Notes under the pieces: generated by a model
Seen by the model: only the letters and a program-made list of their open reading frames with translations
The model's database searches: none
What the model was told of the DNA's origin: nothing
Shown here: positions 6,748 to 14,422 of the stretch, piece by piece
How positions within the stretch are numbered: the stretch's first letter is position 1
How the letters are laid out: each line of letters begins with the position of its first letter
NCBI GenBank assembly: GCA_927911475.1
Contig: CAKMPP010000023.1
Span: 1 to 34,088, forward strand
Length of the DNA stretch: 34,088 nt
Direction: 5' to 3'
Source: an uncultured Solobacterium sp.
Lineage (GTDB): Bacteria > Bacillota_I > Bacilli_A > Erysipelotrichales > Erysipelotrichaceae
Translations under genes and position numbers: made by a program

Positions 6748-6963
6748 ATGAAACTAAGTGATTTCTTTGAGAAATATGTAAGAGTGTTTACTTGCAACGA
6801 TTTAATCATTATTGGAGATGTCATTGACTACTATCCTGCTATAAGTACTGAGTCTGGTGAAGATGAAATTGATATTTTCCCAGATGGGATAAATCATATT
6901 ATTCGTGTGAAAGAAAGTGAAATTGTAGCAATTGAGGAGATATTCTTAGATTCAAACGCATAG
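6748..6963 (+). CDS. Small acidic Sm-like/beta-barrel protein, unknown
   Basis: A 71-residue acidic protein with an SD (AAAGGA) upstream. The pattern VRVFTCNDLIIIGDVIDYY, then a gap and HIIRVKESEIVAIEEI, resembles small Sm-like (LSM-type) five-strand folds in which two short strand motifs frame a variable loop. I recognise no specific family. It sits between tRNA-Gly and the helicase, with about 170 bases of hairpin-rich leader before the helicase. A link to RNA metabolism is only a guess from the fold and the neighbour. Confidence 0.65.
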   Translation: MKLSDFFEKYVRVFTCNDLIIIGDVIDYYPAISTESGEDEIDIFPDGINHIIRVKESEIVAIEEIFLDSNA

Positions 6964-6990
6964 TACTCATTGGAATTATGGCCACGAAAT

Positions 6991-7014
6991 ACCATCACAA
7001 AACTGTGTTATGGT
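6991..7014 (+). terminator. Hairpin after the Sm-like gene (weak terminator or leader structure)
   Basis: ACCAT (6991-6995) plus CACA pairs with TGTG plus ATGGT (7010-7014), with a small internal bulge. No U-run follows, so termination would be weak. Confidence 0.35.
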
Positions 7015-7059
7015 TGCGTTAATAAAGAATATACAGTAATATCTATGAGTCTTTTATAG

Positions 7060-7110
7060 AAAACTGATTATACTGGTCGGGAATACAAAAGCTCGATCAG
7101 TTTTTCTTTG
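7060..7110 (+). terminator. Terminator-like hairpin in the helicase leader
   Basis: AAAACTGAT (7060-7068) pairs with ATCAGTTTT (7096-7104), followed by TTTTT and more T. The 27-base loop contains GGTCG, which could instead pair with CGATC (7094-7098), so two exclusive folds are possible. It lies 30 bases before the helicase ATG. Confidence 0.45.
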
Positions 7111-7136
7111 ATTAGAATGAAAAGCAGAGGAAATTT

Positions 7137-8534
7137 ATGAATTTTACAGATTTAGAACTTAAGGAGCCGATACTGAGTGCAGTCAGTAAGGCAAAGTACG
7201 AAACACCATCACCAATCCAAGAACAAGCAATCCCTGTAATGTTAGAAGGTAAGGACATCGTCGCATGTGCCCAAACTGGTACAGGTAAAACAGCTGCTTT
7301 TGCATTACCAATTTTAAATAAGCTTGAATATAAGAAGAAACATCAAATTCGTGCGTTAGTATTAACACCTACACGTGAGCTAGCCATTCAAATTTTCGAG
7401 AACTTTAAAAAGTTTGGTAGATATCTGAAGTTACGTGCATGTTGCGTATATGGTGGTGCTCCATCTGGCCCACAAAGAAAAGCACTACGTAGTGGTTGTG
7501 ATATTTTAATTGCGACCCCTGGTCGTTTAAATGACTTTATGGTTCAAGGTGAGATTATCTTAAGTGATATTGAAGTATTCGTACTTGATGAAGCTGATCG
7601 TATGTTAGATATGGGATTTATCGGTGATGTACGTACTATCGCTAGTCGAATCCCTGAAGTTCGTCAAACTGTTATGTTCTCTGCAACAATGCCAAAAGAA
7701 ATCAAAGAATTAGCAAATGAATTATTACATGACCCAGTGGATATTCGTGTGGCTCCACCAGCAAGTCCAGCTGAAACAATTACACAGTATCTTGTATACT
7801 GCGAAAAGGCAGATAAAAAGCGTGTGCTAAAGGATATGCTGGTTAGTCCTGAAGTTACAAAGGCAATTATTTTTACTAGAACTAAGATAGGCGCTGATCG
7901 TTTAACAAAGAAGTTAATTGAAGATGGTATTAAAGTTTTAACAATCCATGGTGATAAGACACAAGGTCAACGTCAAAATGCACTACAAAGATTTAGAACA
8001 AATCAGGTAAATGTTTTGGTTGCCACAGACGTTGCAGCACGTGGTATTGATATTTCAAATATTTCTCATGTATTTAACTATGATCTACCAGAAGAAGATG
8101 AATCTTATATCCATCGTATAGGACGAGCAGGTAGAGCAGGAAAAGAGGGTATTTCTATCTCTCTGTGTTGTCATGAAGAATTGGGATTACTTGCGTCTAT
8201 TGAAAAGATGTTAAAGAAAGAGATTCCGTTGATGAAGACAGAATACTCTATTGAATTAAAACGTAAGAAGGCAAGTGCAGCTAAATCAAATGAACGTCGC
8301 CAGTTTAAAAAGAAAACGGATGCTCGTAACGTAAGTGATAAGAATAAGAAGCGTGATACAAATAAACGTGAAGTAAGTAAGCGCGAAAATAGTGGCAAGA
8401 AACGTGATTCAGTCGCATCTAATAAATCGATGCATAAGACCACAAAGCCAAATAAATCACGTAAACCAAGTGATAGAAAGCCACGTCATCAATCAAAGAA
8501 TTACAAACCGAGAAAAAAGAATAGTGGTAGATAA
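7137..8534 (+). CDS. DEAD-box ATP-dependent RNA helicase (RhlE/CshA-like)
   Basis: Unwinds RNA duplexes in ribosome assembly or mRNA turnover. All core motifs are present: Q-motif SPIQEQA, Walker A AQTGTGKT, PTRELA, TPGR, DEAD (VLDEADRML), SAT (MFSATMP), then domain 2 with IIFTRTK, VATDVAARGIDI and HRIGRAGR. The core ends near residue 370. The remaining roughly 95 residues are a highly basic K/R/S/N tail, typical of RNA-binding extensions. SD AGAGGA. The opening MNFTDLEL is RhlE-like. Expressed behind a hairpin-containing leader, which in such helicases can relate to cold response, though nothing here proves it. Confidence 0.95.
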   Translation: MNFTDLELKEPILSAVSKAKYETPSPIQEQAIPVMLEGKDIVACAQTGTGKTAAFALPILNKLEYKKKHQIRALVLTPTRELAIQIFENFKKFGRYLKLRACCVYGGAPSGPQRKALRSGCDILIATPGRLNDFMVQGEIILSDIEVFVLDEADRMLDMGFIGDVRTIASRIPEVRQTVMFSATMPKEIKELANELLHDPVDIRVAPPASPAETITQYLVYCEKADKKRVLKDMLVSPEVTKAIIFTRTKIGADRLTKKLIEDGIKVLTIHGDKTQGQRQNALQRFRTNQVNVLVATDVAARGIDISNISHVFNYDLPEEDESYIHRIGRAGRAGKEGISISLCCHEELGLLASIEKMLKKEIPLMKTEYSIELKRKKASAAKSNERRQFKKKTDARNVSDKNKKRDTNKREVSKRENSGKKRDSVASNKSMHKTTKPNKSRKPSDRKPRHQSKNYKPRKKNSGR

Positions 8535-8536
8535 AG

Positions 8537-8565
8537 AAAAAATGCAGATTCAACTCTGCATTTTT
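8537..8565. terminator. Bidirectional terminator between helicase and flavoprotein genes
   Basis: AAAAATGCAGA pairs with TCTGCATTTTT around TTCAAC. The A-run and T-run make it work for both convergent genes. Confidence 0.9.
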
Positions 8566-8569
8566 ACGT

Positions 8570-10123
8570 TTATTGATTTAAATGTGCAATATAGTTTTCA
8601 GCTTGTTTAATACCATCTACTGCACTAGAGACGATACCACCAGCATATCCAGCACCTTCACCACATGGATAAAGTCCTTTAATTGTAGAACTACTGCCAT
8701 CCTCATTGCGAATCATTTTGATAGGGGAAGAGGAGCGTGTTTCAAGGCCTACCATGATGCCGTTTTCAATCCAACCGTGTATTTTCTTGTCGAATTGTTT
8801 CATGCCTTCTTCCATTGCTTGATTCACTTCATCTGAGAAGAATGCATGCATGTCTTTCATAATTGTGTTACGTGGATAAGAGGTTTCAATCACAAGTTTA
8901 TCAGAAGGTGTATGTGCTAAGTAGTCTTTGATATTTTGTGCTGGTGCCACAAAGCCTTCATAAAAACCTAATTGTTCTAATTTCTTTTGAAATAGGAAAC
9001 CATCGAGTGGATGTCCCTGATCAAAGTCATTATGTGGAATTTGGACGAGGATAGCACTATTTGCATTCTTACCTGCACGCATGCTGTAGGACATCCCGTT
9101 TACCGCAAGACAATTTTGTTCAGTAGATGCAGGAATAACCACGCCACCTGGACACATACAGAACGAATATACACCACGATTAACAGATGTCTTGGCAGTT
9201 AATTGGTAGGATGCTGCTTTGAGTGCAGGATGACCATAATGTTTACCATAGGTACTTTGATCGATAAGACTCTGTGGATGCTCAACACGTACACCAATTG
9301 CGAAATCCTTTTGAGTAATTTCTACGCCTTGTGCAAGAAGTGTTTCATATGTATCACTTGCACTATGACCAGTGCATAGTATGACACTATCGGTTGTAAA
9401 GTCTTGCTTGTTTGTATGGACACCAATAATCTGATTGCCCTTTAATAATAGGCTTTTTAGCTTGGTGTCGAAGTGTACTTCACCACCAAGACGGATAATC
9501 TTTTCACGTATCTTTTTGACGATTGACTGTAATACATCGGTGCCTAGATGAGGGCGTTGTTGGTATAGAATCGCAGGGTTAGCACCTGCTTCTACAAACT
9601 CTTCATATACTTTTGAAACACGTACATTCTTCATGCGTGTTGTAAGTTTCCCATCTGAGAAAGTTCCAGCACCACCTTCACCAAACTGTACATTGGATGA
9701 TTCTAAAAGTTTACCTTTCGTAAAGAATGCATTGATATCTTTGGTACGTTGCTCAACTGCTTGACCACGTTCAATGATAATTGGTTTTAAGCCAGCTTCT
9801 GCTAAGATAAGTCCAGCATACATCCCACTTGGACCAAATCCGACAATGATTGGTCTTTGATTTGGAATCTTGGTGGTTGTTGGAAGAACATATACTTCTT
9901 TTGTTTCTTTTTTTACATCACGATTCTTGAGATATTTATCTTCATTTTTAATAGACGTATATACACTATAGGAATAGTGTAGGTCATCCCCTCTAGCATC
10001 GATGGATTCGCGATCAATCTCATAGGATTGAATGTCGTCGATAGAACAACGTAACTTTTTAGCAATATGATGAATTGAAAATGTTTCTCCAACTTCACAA
10101 CGTATCTGGTTGATTTTTAGCAT
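8570..10123 (-). CDS. FAD-dependent dehydrogenase, COG2509 family
   Basis: A 517-residue flavoprotein of the family annotated as NAD(P)/FAD-dependent oxidoreductase; its physiological reaction is unknown. A small N-terminal domain (about 1-80) precedes the FAD fold. The dinucleotide motif is IIVGFGPSGMYAGLILAEAG. Further family motifs are SNVQFGEGGAGTFSDGKL, the CMCPGGVVIPAS stretch, and the C-terminal GLYPCGEGAGYAGGIVSSA that contacts FAD. The start is the ATG at 10123, preceded by SD GAGAGGT; a longer reading to 10201 lacks an SD. It is divergent from the pseudouridine synthase, with promoters of both in 76 bases. Confidence 0.88.
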   Translation of the reverse strand: MLKINQIRCEVGETFSIHHIAKKLRCSIDDIQSYEIDRESIDARGDDLHYSYSVYTSIKNEDKYLKNRDVKKETKEVYVLPTTTKIPNQRPIIVGFGPSGMYAGLILAEAGLKPIIIERGQAVEQRTKDINAFFTKGKLLESSNVQFGEGGAGTFSDGKLTTRMKNVRVSKVYEEFVEAGANPAILYQQRPHLGTDVLQSIVKKIREKIIRLGGEVHFDTKLKSLLLKGNQIIGVHTNKQDFTTDSVILCTGHSASDTYETLLAQGVEITQKDFAIGVRVEHPQSLIDQSTYGKHYGHPALKAASYQLTAKTSVNRGVYSFCMCPGGVVIPASTEQNCLAVNGMSYSMRAGKNANSAILVQIPHNDFDQGHPLDGFLFQKKLEQLGFYEGFVAPAQNIKDYLAHTPSDKLVIETSYPRNTIMKDMHAFFSDEVNQAMEEGMKQFDKKIHGWIENGIMVGLETRSSSPIKMIRNEDGSSSTIKGLYPCGEGAGYAGGIVSSAVDGIKQAENYIAHLNQ

Positions 10124-10142
10124 AACGTACCTCTCGATAATG

Positions 10143-10148
10143 ATTATA
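10143..10148 (-). promoter_or_regulatory. -10 of the COG2509 flavoprotein gene
   Basis: The minus strand reads TATAAT about 19 bases before its ATG, just ahead of the SD GAGAGG. No convincing -35. Confidence 0.4.
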
Positions 10149-10165
10149 CAATACCATTCTCTCTT

Positions 10166-10193
10166 TTGATTAGAGATTGATTTGCGATATAAT
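10166..10193 (+). promoter_or_regulatory. Promoter abutting the pseudouridine synthase ATG
   Basis: TTGATT, 16 bases, TATAAT (10188-10193), then six bases and ATG at 10200. No SD. Predicts a leaderless transcript. Confidence 0.55.
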
Positions 10194-10199
10194 TTGTAC

Positions 10200-11080
10200 A
10201 TGAAAATCGCAAAACAAAAGAAAATTAAATCAAGTGAAGATGGTCTTCTTGTAAAGAATATTTTATCTAAACAGATGGGTTTTCACGTCGTGAAATAAGT
10301 AGATTTCATGTGTCTGGTTTGATTTATCTTAATGATGAAAAGTGCAGACTGACACAAGAGGTACATACAAACGATATAGTGACTGTGCGTACAGAAGAGC
10401 AGCCACAGTTAGAATCAAAACCAATCATTCTCTATGAAGATGCTGATATTGTTGTGGTGAATAAACCTGCTGGAATTCCAAGTCATACGAGTGCAGAACA
10501 CTTTGATGATGATATGGGTTCTATTCTGAAACGTTACTATCAAGATGATAACTTTACGGTTAGAACTGTAGGACGTTTGGATAAAGGTGTTTCGGGAATT
10601 GTTGTATATGCAAAGACAAAACAAATGGCCGCTCTACTAGCATCTGCTCGTGAAGGACAATTATTACATAAAGAATACTTGGCTATCGTAAAAGGAAAGT
10701 TTGAAGAACAAAGTGGGACTTTAACGTATACCTTAGGAAAAGAAAAGGGAATACGTGGAAGAAGTGTAACTGTAGATGGTCAGAAATGTATTACCAATTA
10801 TGAAGTGATTACAGAAGGGAATTTCTTTTCGCTGATTAAAGTCCATATTGAAACTGGAAGATTACATCAGATTCGTGCAGGAATGGCACACTTTGGACAT
10901 CCACTAATTGGTGATCGACTCTATGGTGGTAGTATGCATGCGATGAAGCGACCAGCGTTACATTGTTGGAAGGTGGAGTTTGTCCATCCTAAGACAAAGA
11001 AAAAGATTACGATAGAAAGTAAACTGCCAGATGATATGCAAAAGGTAGTCAATAAACTTCAAGAGATAGTACCGCAGTGA
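10200..11080 (+). CDS. RluA-family pseudouridine synthase (one-base frameshift)
   Basis: Converts specific uridines in rRNA or tRNA to pseudouridine. The N-terminal part (MKIAKQKKIKSSEDGLLVKN, then ILSKQMGF) stops after 32 codons as given. Adding one base in GGGTTTT (10277-10283) yields GFSRREISRFHVSGLIYLND, the expected S4-like RNA-binding domain, which then runs into the catalytic domain. Catalytic motif GRLDKGVSGIVVYAK contains the nucleophilic Asp. The C-terminal motif RLHQIRAGMAHFGHPLIGD is also intact. Full length is about 293 residues. The break lies in a homopolymer and is very probably a sequence error. Which uridine is modified cannot be told. Confidence 0.88.
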
Positions 11081-11146
11081 AAGGTTTGTAATCGAAAATA
11101 TTTAGGCATAGAATCAAATCATAGAAGTATGCAAAGGAGTATCTGT

Positions 11147-12253
11147 ATGAAACAGGAAAATCTCGAAAAAATCATTGTATTTCGTCATGTGTTACATGAA
11201 CATCCAGAGATATCTAATCATGAAGTATATACAAGAAAATTAATCAAAGAATTTATTGCACAAAATATGTCTAGTTATCTCGTTTTTGATGAAGGGGATT
11301 GGTTGTATTGCATGAAGTTGTACCAACCTGAAAAAAAGACAATCGTTTTGCGTGCTGATCATGATGCGATTATGAATTCATTGAATACACCATTTCATGG
11401 TTGTGGCCATGATGGACATACTGCAATTTTGTTGGGTGTAATGCTTGAAGAAGAGAAGAAAGAAAGTGAGTACAATATCATCTATCTTTTCCAACCGGCG
11501 GAAGAAAATGGAAGTGGTGCAGCTATATGTAAACCATTATTCGATAAGTATCATGTAGATAAAATCTTTGGTTTGCATAATATGCCAAACCTAAGAAAGA
11601 ATGTGATTTACTATCGACCAGAAACAGTCATGTGTGCTTCGGTTGGGTATCGCATTTCTTTAACAGGAGTACAGAGCCATGCTTCAGAACCTGAGAAAGG
11701 ACGCAATCCAGTCTATGCTTTATCTGCATTTGCCAAAGCAATCGAACCTCTAGCAAAACAGACGGGGTTTCAACCATTTACATTTGAAAACTATCACTTT
11801 AGCTCACTTGCGATGATAACAATCATTCATATGAATGTAGGTAGTTTAAACTTTGGAATCTCGCCAGCAAACGGTGAAATCTGTTTGACACTACGTGCAG
11901 CTAGAGAAAATGAACTATCAATATTAGAAAGATACGTTCGCTCTTACTTTGAAAGATTAAAGGGAACATTTGAAGTGAAGATTGAGGAGTTTGATCGCTT
12001 TGATGAAAATTACGCAGATCCATCGTTAGTAGAGAAGACTATTATGAAATTAAAATCTGCTGGTTTAAAGCTAGAAAAATTACCTGAACCAATTCGTGCA
12101 AGTGAAGATTTTGGATATTATAAAAGATTTGCACCAAGTATGTTTGTCTTTGTTGGGATGGGGACTTGTCCTTCGCTACATCACGATTTGTATGCGTTTG
12201 ATGATGAAATTATCCCAACTGCAGTGCGTATGTTTCAGGTGGTAATTAGATAG
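11147..12253 (+). CDS. M20-family metallo-amidohydrolase
   Basis: A 368-residue zinc-dependent amidohydrolase of the M20D type (hippurate hydrolase, IAA-amino acid hydrolase and N-acyl-amino-acid deacylase relatives). It probably frees an amino acid from an N-acyl conjugate. Metal and active-site motifs: HEHPEISNHE, GCGHDGHTA (Cys, His), PAEENGSGA (Glu pair), FGLHNMP (His) and the late HHDLYAFDD (His). The dimerisation lid lies near residues 180-290. SD AAAGGAG selects the ATG at 11147 over an ATG 18 bases upstream. Its own terminator follows. The substrate is unknown. A TTTAGGCAT sequence at 11101-11109 upstream matches the repeat found before arcA. Confidence 0.88.
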   Translation: MKQENLEKIIVFRHVLHEHPEISNHEVYTRKLIKEFIAQNMSSYLVFDEGDWLYCMKLYQPEKKTIVLRADHDAIMNSLNTPFHGCGHDGHTAILLGVMLEEEKKESEYNIIYLFQPAEENGSGAAICKPLFDKYHVDKIFGLHNMPNLRKNVIYYRPETVMCASVGYRISLTGVQSHASEPEKGRNPVYALSAFAKAIEPLAKQTGFQPFTFENYHFSSLAMITIIHMNVGSLNFGISPANGEICLTLRAARENELSILERYVRSYFERLKGTFEVKIEEFDRFDENYADPSLVEKTIMKLKSAGLKLEKLPEPIRASEDFGYYKRFAPSMFVFVGMGTCPSLHHDLYAFDDEIIPTAVRMFQVVIR

Positions 12254-12288
12254 TGCTTGCATGTATTTCACAAGTGCTATTTTTTTTA
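12251..12288 (+). terminator. Terminator of the M20 hydrolase gene
   Basis: TAGTGCTTG (including the stop codon) pairs with CAAGTGCTA (two G-T wobbles) around 11 bases, then eight or more T. Confidence 0.8.
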
Positions 12289-12321
12289 TTGATTTTATAT
12301 GACTTTTTTTCTGAAAAAGGG

Positions 12322-12350
12322 TTGTATTTTGTGGGTGAATGGAATACTAT
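12322..12350 (+). promoter_or_regulatory. Promoter of tRNA-Arg
   Basis: TTGTAT, 17 bases, TACTAT. Start predicted about 20 bases upstream of the mature tRNA. Confidence 0.6.
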
Positions 12351-12376
12351 TAAAAGGCAAGGTGATAACACCGAAT

Positions 12377-12453
12377 GCGCCGATAGCTCAACTGGATAGA
12401 GCATTTTGACTACGAATCAAAAGGTTGCGGGTTCACTCCTGCTCGGCGCGCCA
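12377..12453 (+). tRNA. tRNA-Arg (anticodon ACG), with two aberrant positions
   Basis: Acceptor GCGCCGA pairs with TCGGCGC, the discriminator is G, and CCA is encoded (unlike the other three tRNAs here). The anticodon arm TTTGA-CTACGAA-TCAAA gives ACG. Two oddities: an extra T between the D-stem and anticodon stem (two bases where one is normal), and a T-loop of six bases (TTCACT), one short of the usual seven, as if the G of TTCGA were lost. The other tRNAs in the window have normal TTCGA loops. Either sequence error or a degenerating gene. The identity call is firm. Confidence 0.85.
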
Positions 12454-12458
12454 TTTAA

Positions 12459-12487
12459 AAAAAAGCCCGCTAGAAGCGGTTTTTTTA
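12459..12487 (+). terminator. Terminator of tRNA-Arg, ahead of argS
   Basis: CCGC (12467-12470) pairs with GCGG (12476-12479), flanked by an A-run and seven T. It separates the tRNA from argS. No T-box features are seen between here and argS. Confidence 0.8.
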
Positions 12488-12526
12488 TTAGGATATTTAT
12501 GCTATCAAATGAGGGAGGACAAAAAG

Positions 12527-14182
12527 ATGAGTGATTTTGAAAGCAAAATTAGTTCAGCTGTCCGTGAGGCAGTGAAGCAAGTGTACGATATTGATGCAGA
12601 TGATTCAATATTGATTGTTGAGACCCCACGTGATCCAAAGATGGGAGACTATTCAACAAGTGTAGCTATGCGCCTTTCCCGAACATTGCATAAGAGTCCA
12701 TTAGACATTGCTGGACCTATCGTTGAAAAGTTAAAGGAAATCTATACAGAAGCTTCTTCAATCGAAGTGGTTAAGCCAGGTTTCATCAACTTCCGTTTAA
12801 AGAAAGATGCTTTAGCTGAAGTAATTAACACTGTTATCAATGCTGGTGATGATTATGGTAAGAATAACACTGGTACAGGTGTAAATGTATTGGTTGAGTG
12901 GGTATCCGCTAACCCTACAGGTGACTTACACTGTGGACATGCTCGTAACGCAGCTTGGGGTGACTGTATCTCACGTCTTTACGAAGCAAGTGGTTATAAT
13001 AACTACAGAGAGTTCTATGTAAACGATGCTGGTAACCAGATTGTAATGTTAGGTGAATCCTTAATTTCTCGTTACTTTGAACACTTTGGAAAAGAGTATC
13101 CACTTCCAGAAGATGGATATCATGCACAGGATATCATCGACATCGCAAATCAGATTGCGGAAACAGATGGTGACAAGTGGTTAAACGCTGATCCTGCAGA
13201 ACGTCTTGAATACTTCAAGAAGACTGGTGTTGAACTAGAATTAAAGAAGATTGAAGATGACTTAAAACTTTACCGTTGTGATTTCCAAAACTTCCAACAT
13301 GAAACATTCTTCTATGAAAACAATCGTCAGCGTATCAATGATTGCTTAACAAAGATGGCTGATATGGGTCTAACATATGAAAAGGATGGTGCTCTTTGGT
13401 TTAAGAGTACTGAATATGGCGATGACAAGGACCGTGTATTACGTAAGAGCGATGGAACATTGTCTTACTTAACACCAGATATCGCAAACCACATTTATAA
13501 GATTGAAAGAGGCTATGACCACTTAATCGACTTATGGGGTGCTGACCACCATTCTTACGTAACACGTATGCAGTCTGCTTTAACTGCTTTAGGTTATCCA
13601 GATGTACTTAAGGTTGATATCATCCAGATGGTACGTATGGTTGAGGATGGCAAGGAAGTGAAGATGTCCAAGCGTACAGGTAACGCAATTACAATTCGTG
13701 AACTTTGCGAAGACGTAGGTGTTGACGCTGCTCGTTGGTTCTTCGTTTCTAAGGACGTTGCGACTCACATGGATTTCGATATGAAGTTAGCTCGTTCTAA
13801 AGATAACAACAACCCTGTATTCTATGCACAGTATGCATATTCCCGTATGCATTCCATTATGAACAATCCTAAGATTCCTGCATTCACACAGGTAGCTACT
13901 TATGATCGTCTAAGCGATGAGAAGGAATTACAGTTGATGAAGCTCATCAGTGAATTCCCAATCGAAGTTGCAAATGCAGCAGCAAGCAGAAAGCCAAACA
14001 AGATTACTGAATATATCATTTCTCTTGTAAAGGTTTACCACAGCTACTACAACAGTTCACGTGTAAATAACCCAGAAGATCCTGAGTTAACAAACCAACG
14101 TTTAGGCTTAGTGAAGGCTACAATGATAACATTGAAGAATGCTCTAAACCTTGTTGGTGTTGAAGCACCTGAATCAATGTAA
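12527..14182 (+). CDS. argS: Arginyl-tRNA synthetase
   Basis: Charges tRNA-Arg with arginine. The class I signature is HCGH (in NPTGDLHCGHARNAAWGD), followed by KMSKRTGN (KMSKS loop with Arg). The N-terminal Add1-type tRNA-binding domain covers about residues 1-100. The C-terminal DALR anticodon-binding domain includes NPVFYAQYAYSRMHSI and VYHSYYNSSRV. At 551 residues it is full length. SD GGGAGG selects the ATG at 12527 rather than an upstream in-frame codon inside the tRNA. It sits directly behind a tRNA-Arg gene and ahead of the arginine-degrading operon. Confidence 0.96.
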   Translation: MSDFESKISSAVREAVKQVYDIDADDSILIVETPRDPKMGDYSTSVAMRLSRTLHKSPLDIAGPIVEKLKEIYTEASSIEVVKPGFINFRLKKDALAEVINTVINAGDDYGKNNTGTGVNVLVEWVSANPTGDLHCGHARNAAWGDCISRLYEASGYNNYREFYVNDAGNQIVMLGESLISRYFEHFGKEYPLPEDGYHAQDIIDIANQIAETDGDKWLNADPAERLEYFKKTGVELELKKIEDDLKLYRCDFQNFQHETFFYENNRQRINDCLTKMADMGLTYEKDGALWFKSTEYGDDKDRVLRKSDGTLSYLTPDIANHIYKIERGYDHLIDLWGADHHSYVTRMQSALTALGYPDVLKVDIIQMVRMVEDGKEVKMSKRTGNAITIRELCEDVGVDAARWFFVSKDVATHMDFDMKLARSKDNNNPVFYAQYAYSRMHSIMNNPKIPAFTQVATYDRLSDEKELQLMKLISEFPIEVANAAASRKPNKITEYIISLVKVYHSYYNSSRVNNPEDPELTNQRLGLVKATMITLKNALNLVGVEAPESM

Positions 14183-14208
14183 TTCCACAATAAGAACGAT
14201 AAACAGGG

Positions 14209-14234
14209 CCCCTATAGTGATATAGGGGTTTTTC
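14209..14234 (+). terminator. Terminator of argS
   Basis: CCCCTATA pairs with TATAGGGG around GTGA, followed by TTTTT. Very strong. Confidence 0.92.
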
Positions 14235-14240
14235 TTGTGG

Positions 14241-14308
14241 ATTTTAGGCATTTCTTGACAAAAAGCAATGAGATGATGTTTACAAAAAAATACAAAATTT
14301 TAGGCATT
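14241..14308. repeat. 12-bp direct repeat upstream of arcA (candidate operator)
   Basis: ATTTTAGGCATT occurs exactly twice, at 14241-14252 and 14297-14308, 56 bases apart. It lies in the arc regulatory region between the argS terminator and the cre site. A related TTTAGGCAT is found at 11101-11109. A TTGACA at 14255-14260 lies between the copies. Possible binding site for the downstream tandem-HTH regulator, which is inference. Confidence 0.55.
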
Positions 14309-14337
14309 ATGTTTCCAATTATAGAAAAAAATATGTA

Positions 14338-14343
14338 TACAAT
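14338..14343 (+). promoter_or_regulatory. Probable -10 of the arc operon
   Basis: TACAAT within TGTATACAAT, just upstream of the cre site and about 80 bases from the arcA ATG. The -35 is unclear, suggesting an activator-dependent promoter. Confidence 0.4.
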
Positions 14344-14356
14344 AATAGTATAGATT

Positions 14357-14370
14357 TGAAACCGGTTACA
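14357..14370 (+). promoter_or_regulatory. Catabolite-responsive element (cre, CcpA site) before arcA
   Basis: TGAAACCGGTTACA matches the Gram-positive cre consensus TGWAANCGNTNWCA at every position. It lies just downstream of the likely -10, where CcpA would block transcription when glucose is abundant. Repression of arginine deiminase operons by CcpA is known in streptococci and lactic acid bacteria. Confidence 0.75.
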
Positions 14371-14422
14371 TATCATGCGCGCGATATGTAGCCCAAATGA
14401 AAAGACAATAGGAGGAAAGCAA

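Noticed and set aside
12454..12526. T-box leader for argS
   Set aside because: The space is only about 70 bases and is filled by the tRNA terminator; no T-box sequence or specifier stem can be fitted.
12425..12526. Longer N-terminus of ArgS
   Set aside because: The extension would be translated from within tRNA-Arg and its terminator, while ATG 12527 has a strong SD and gives the normal length.
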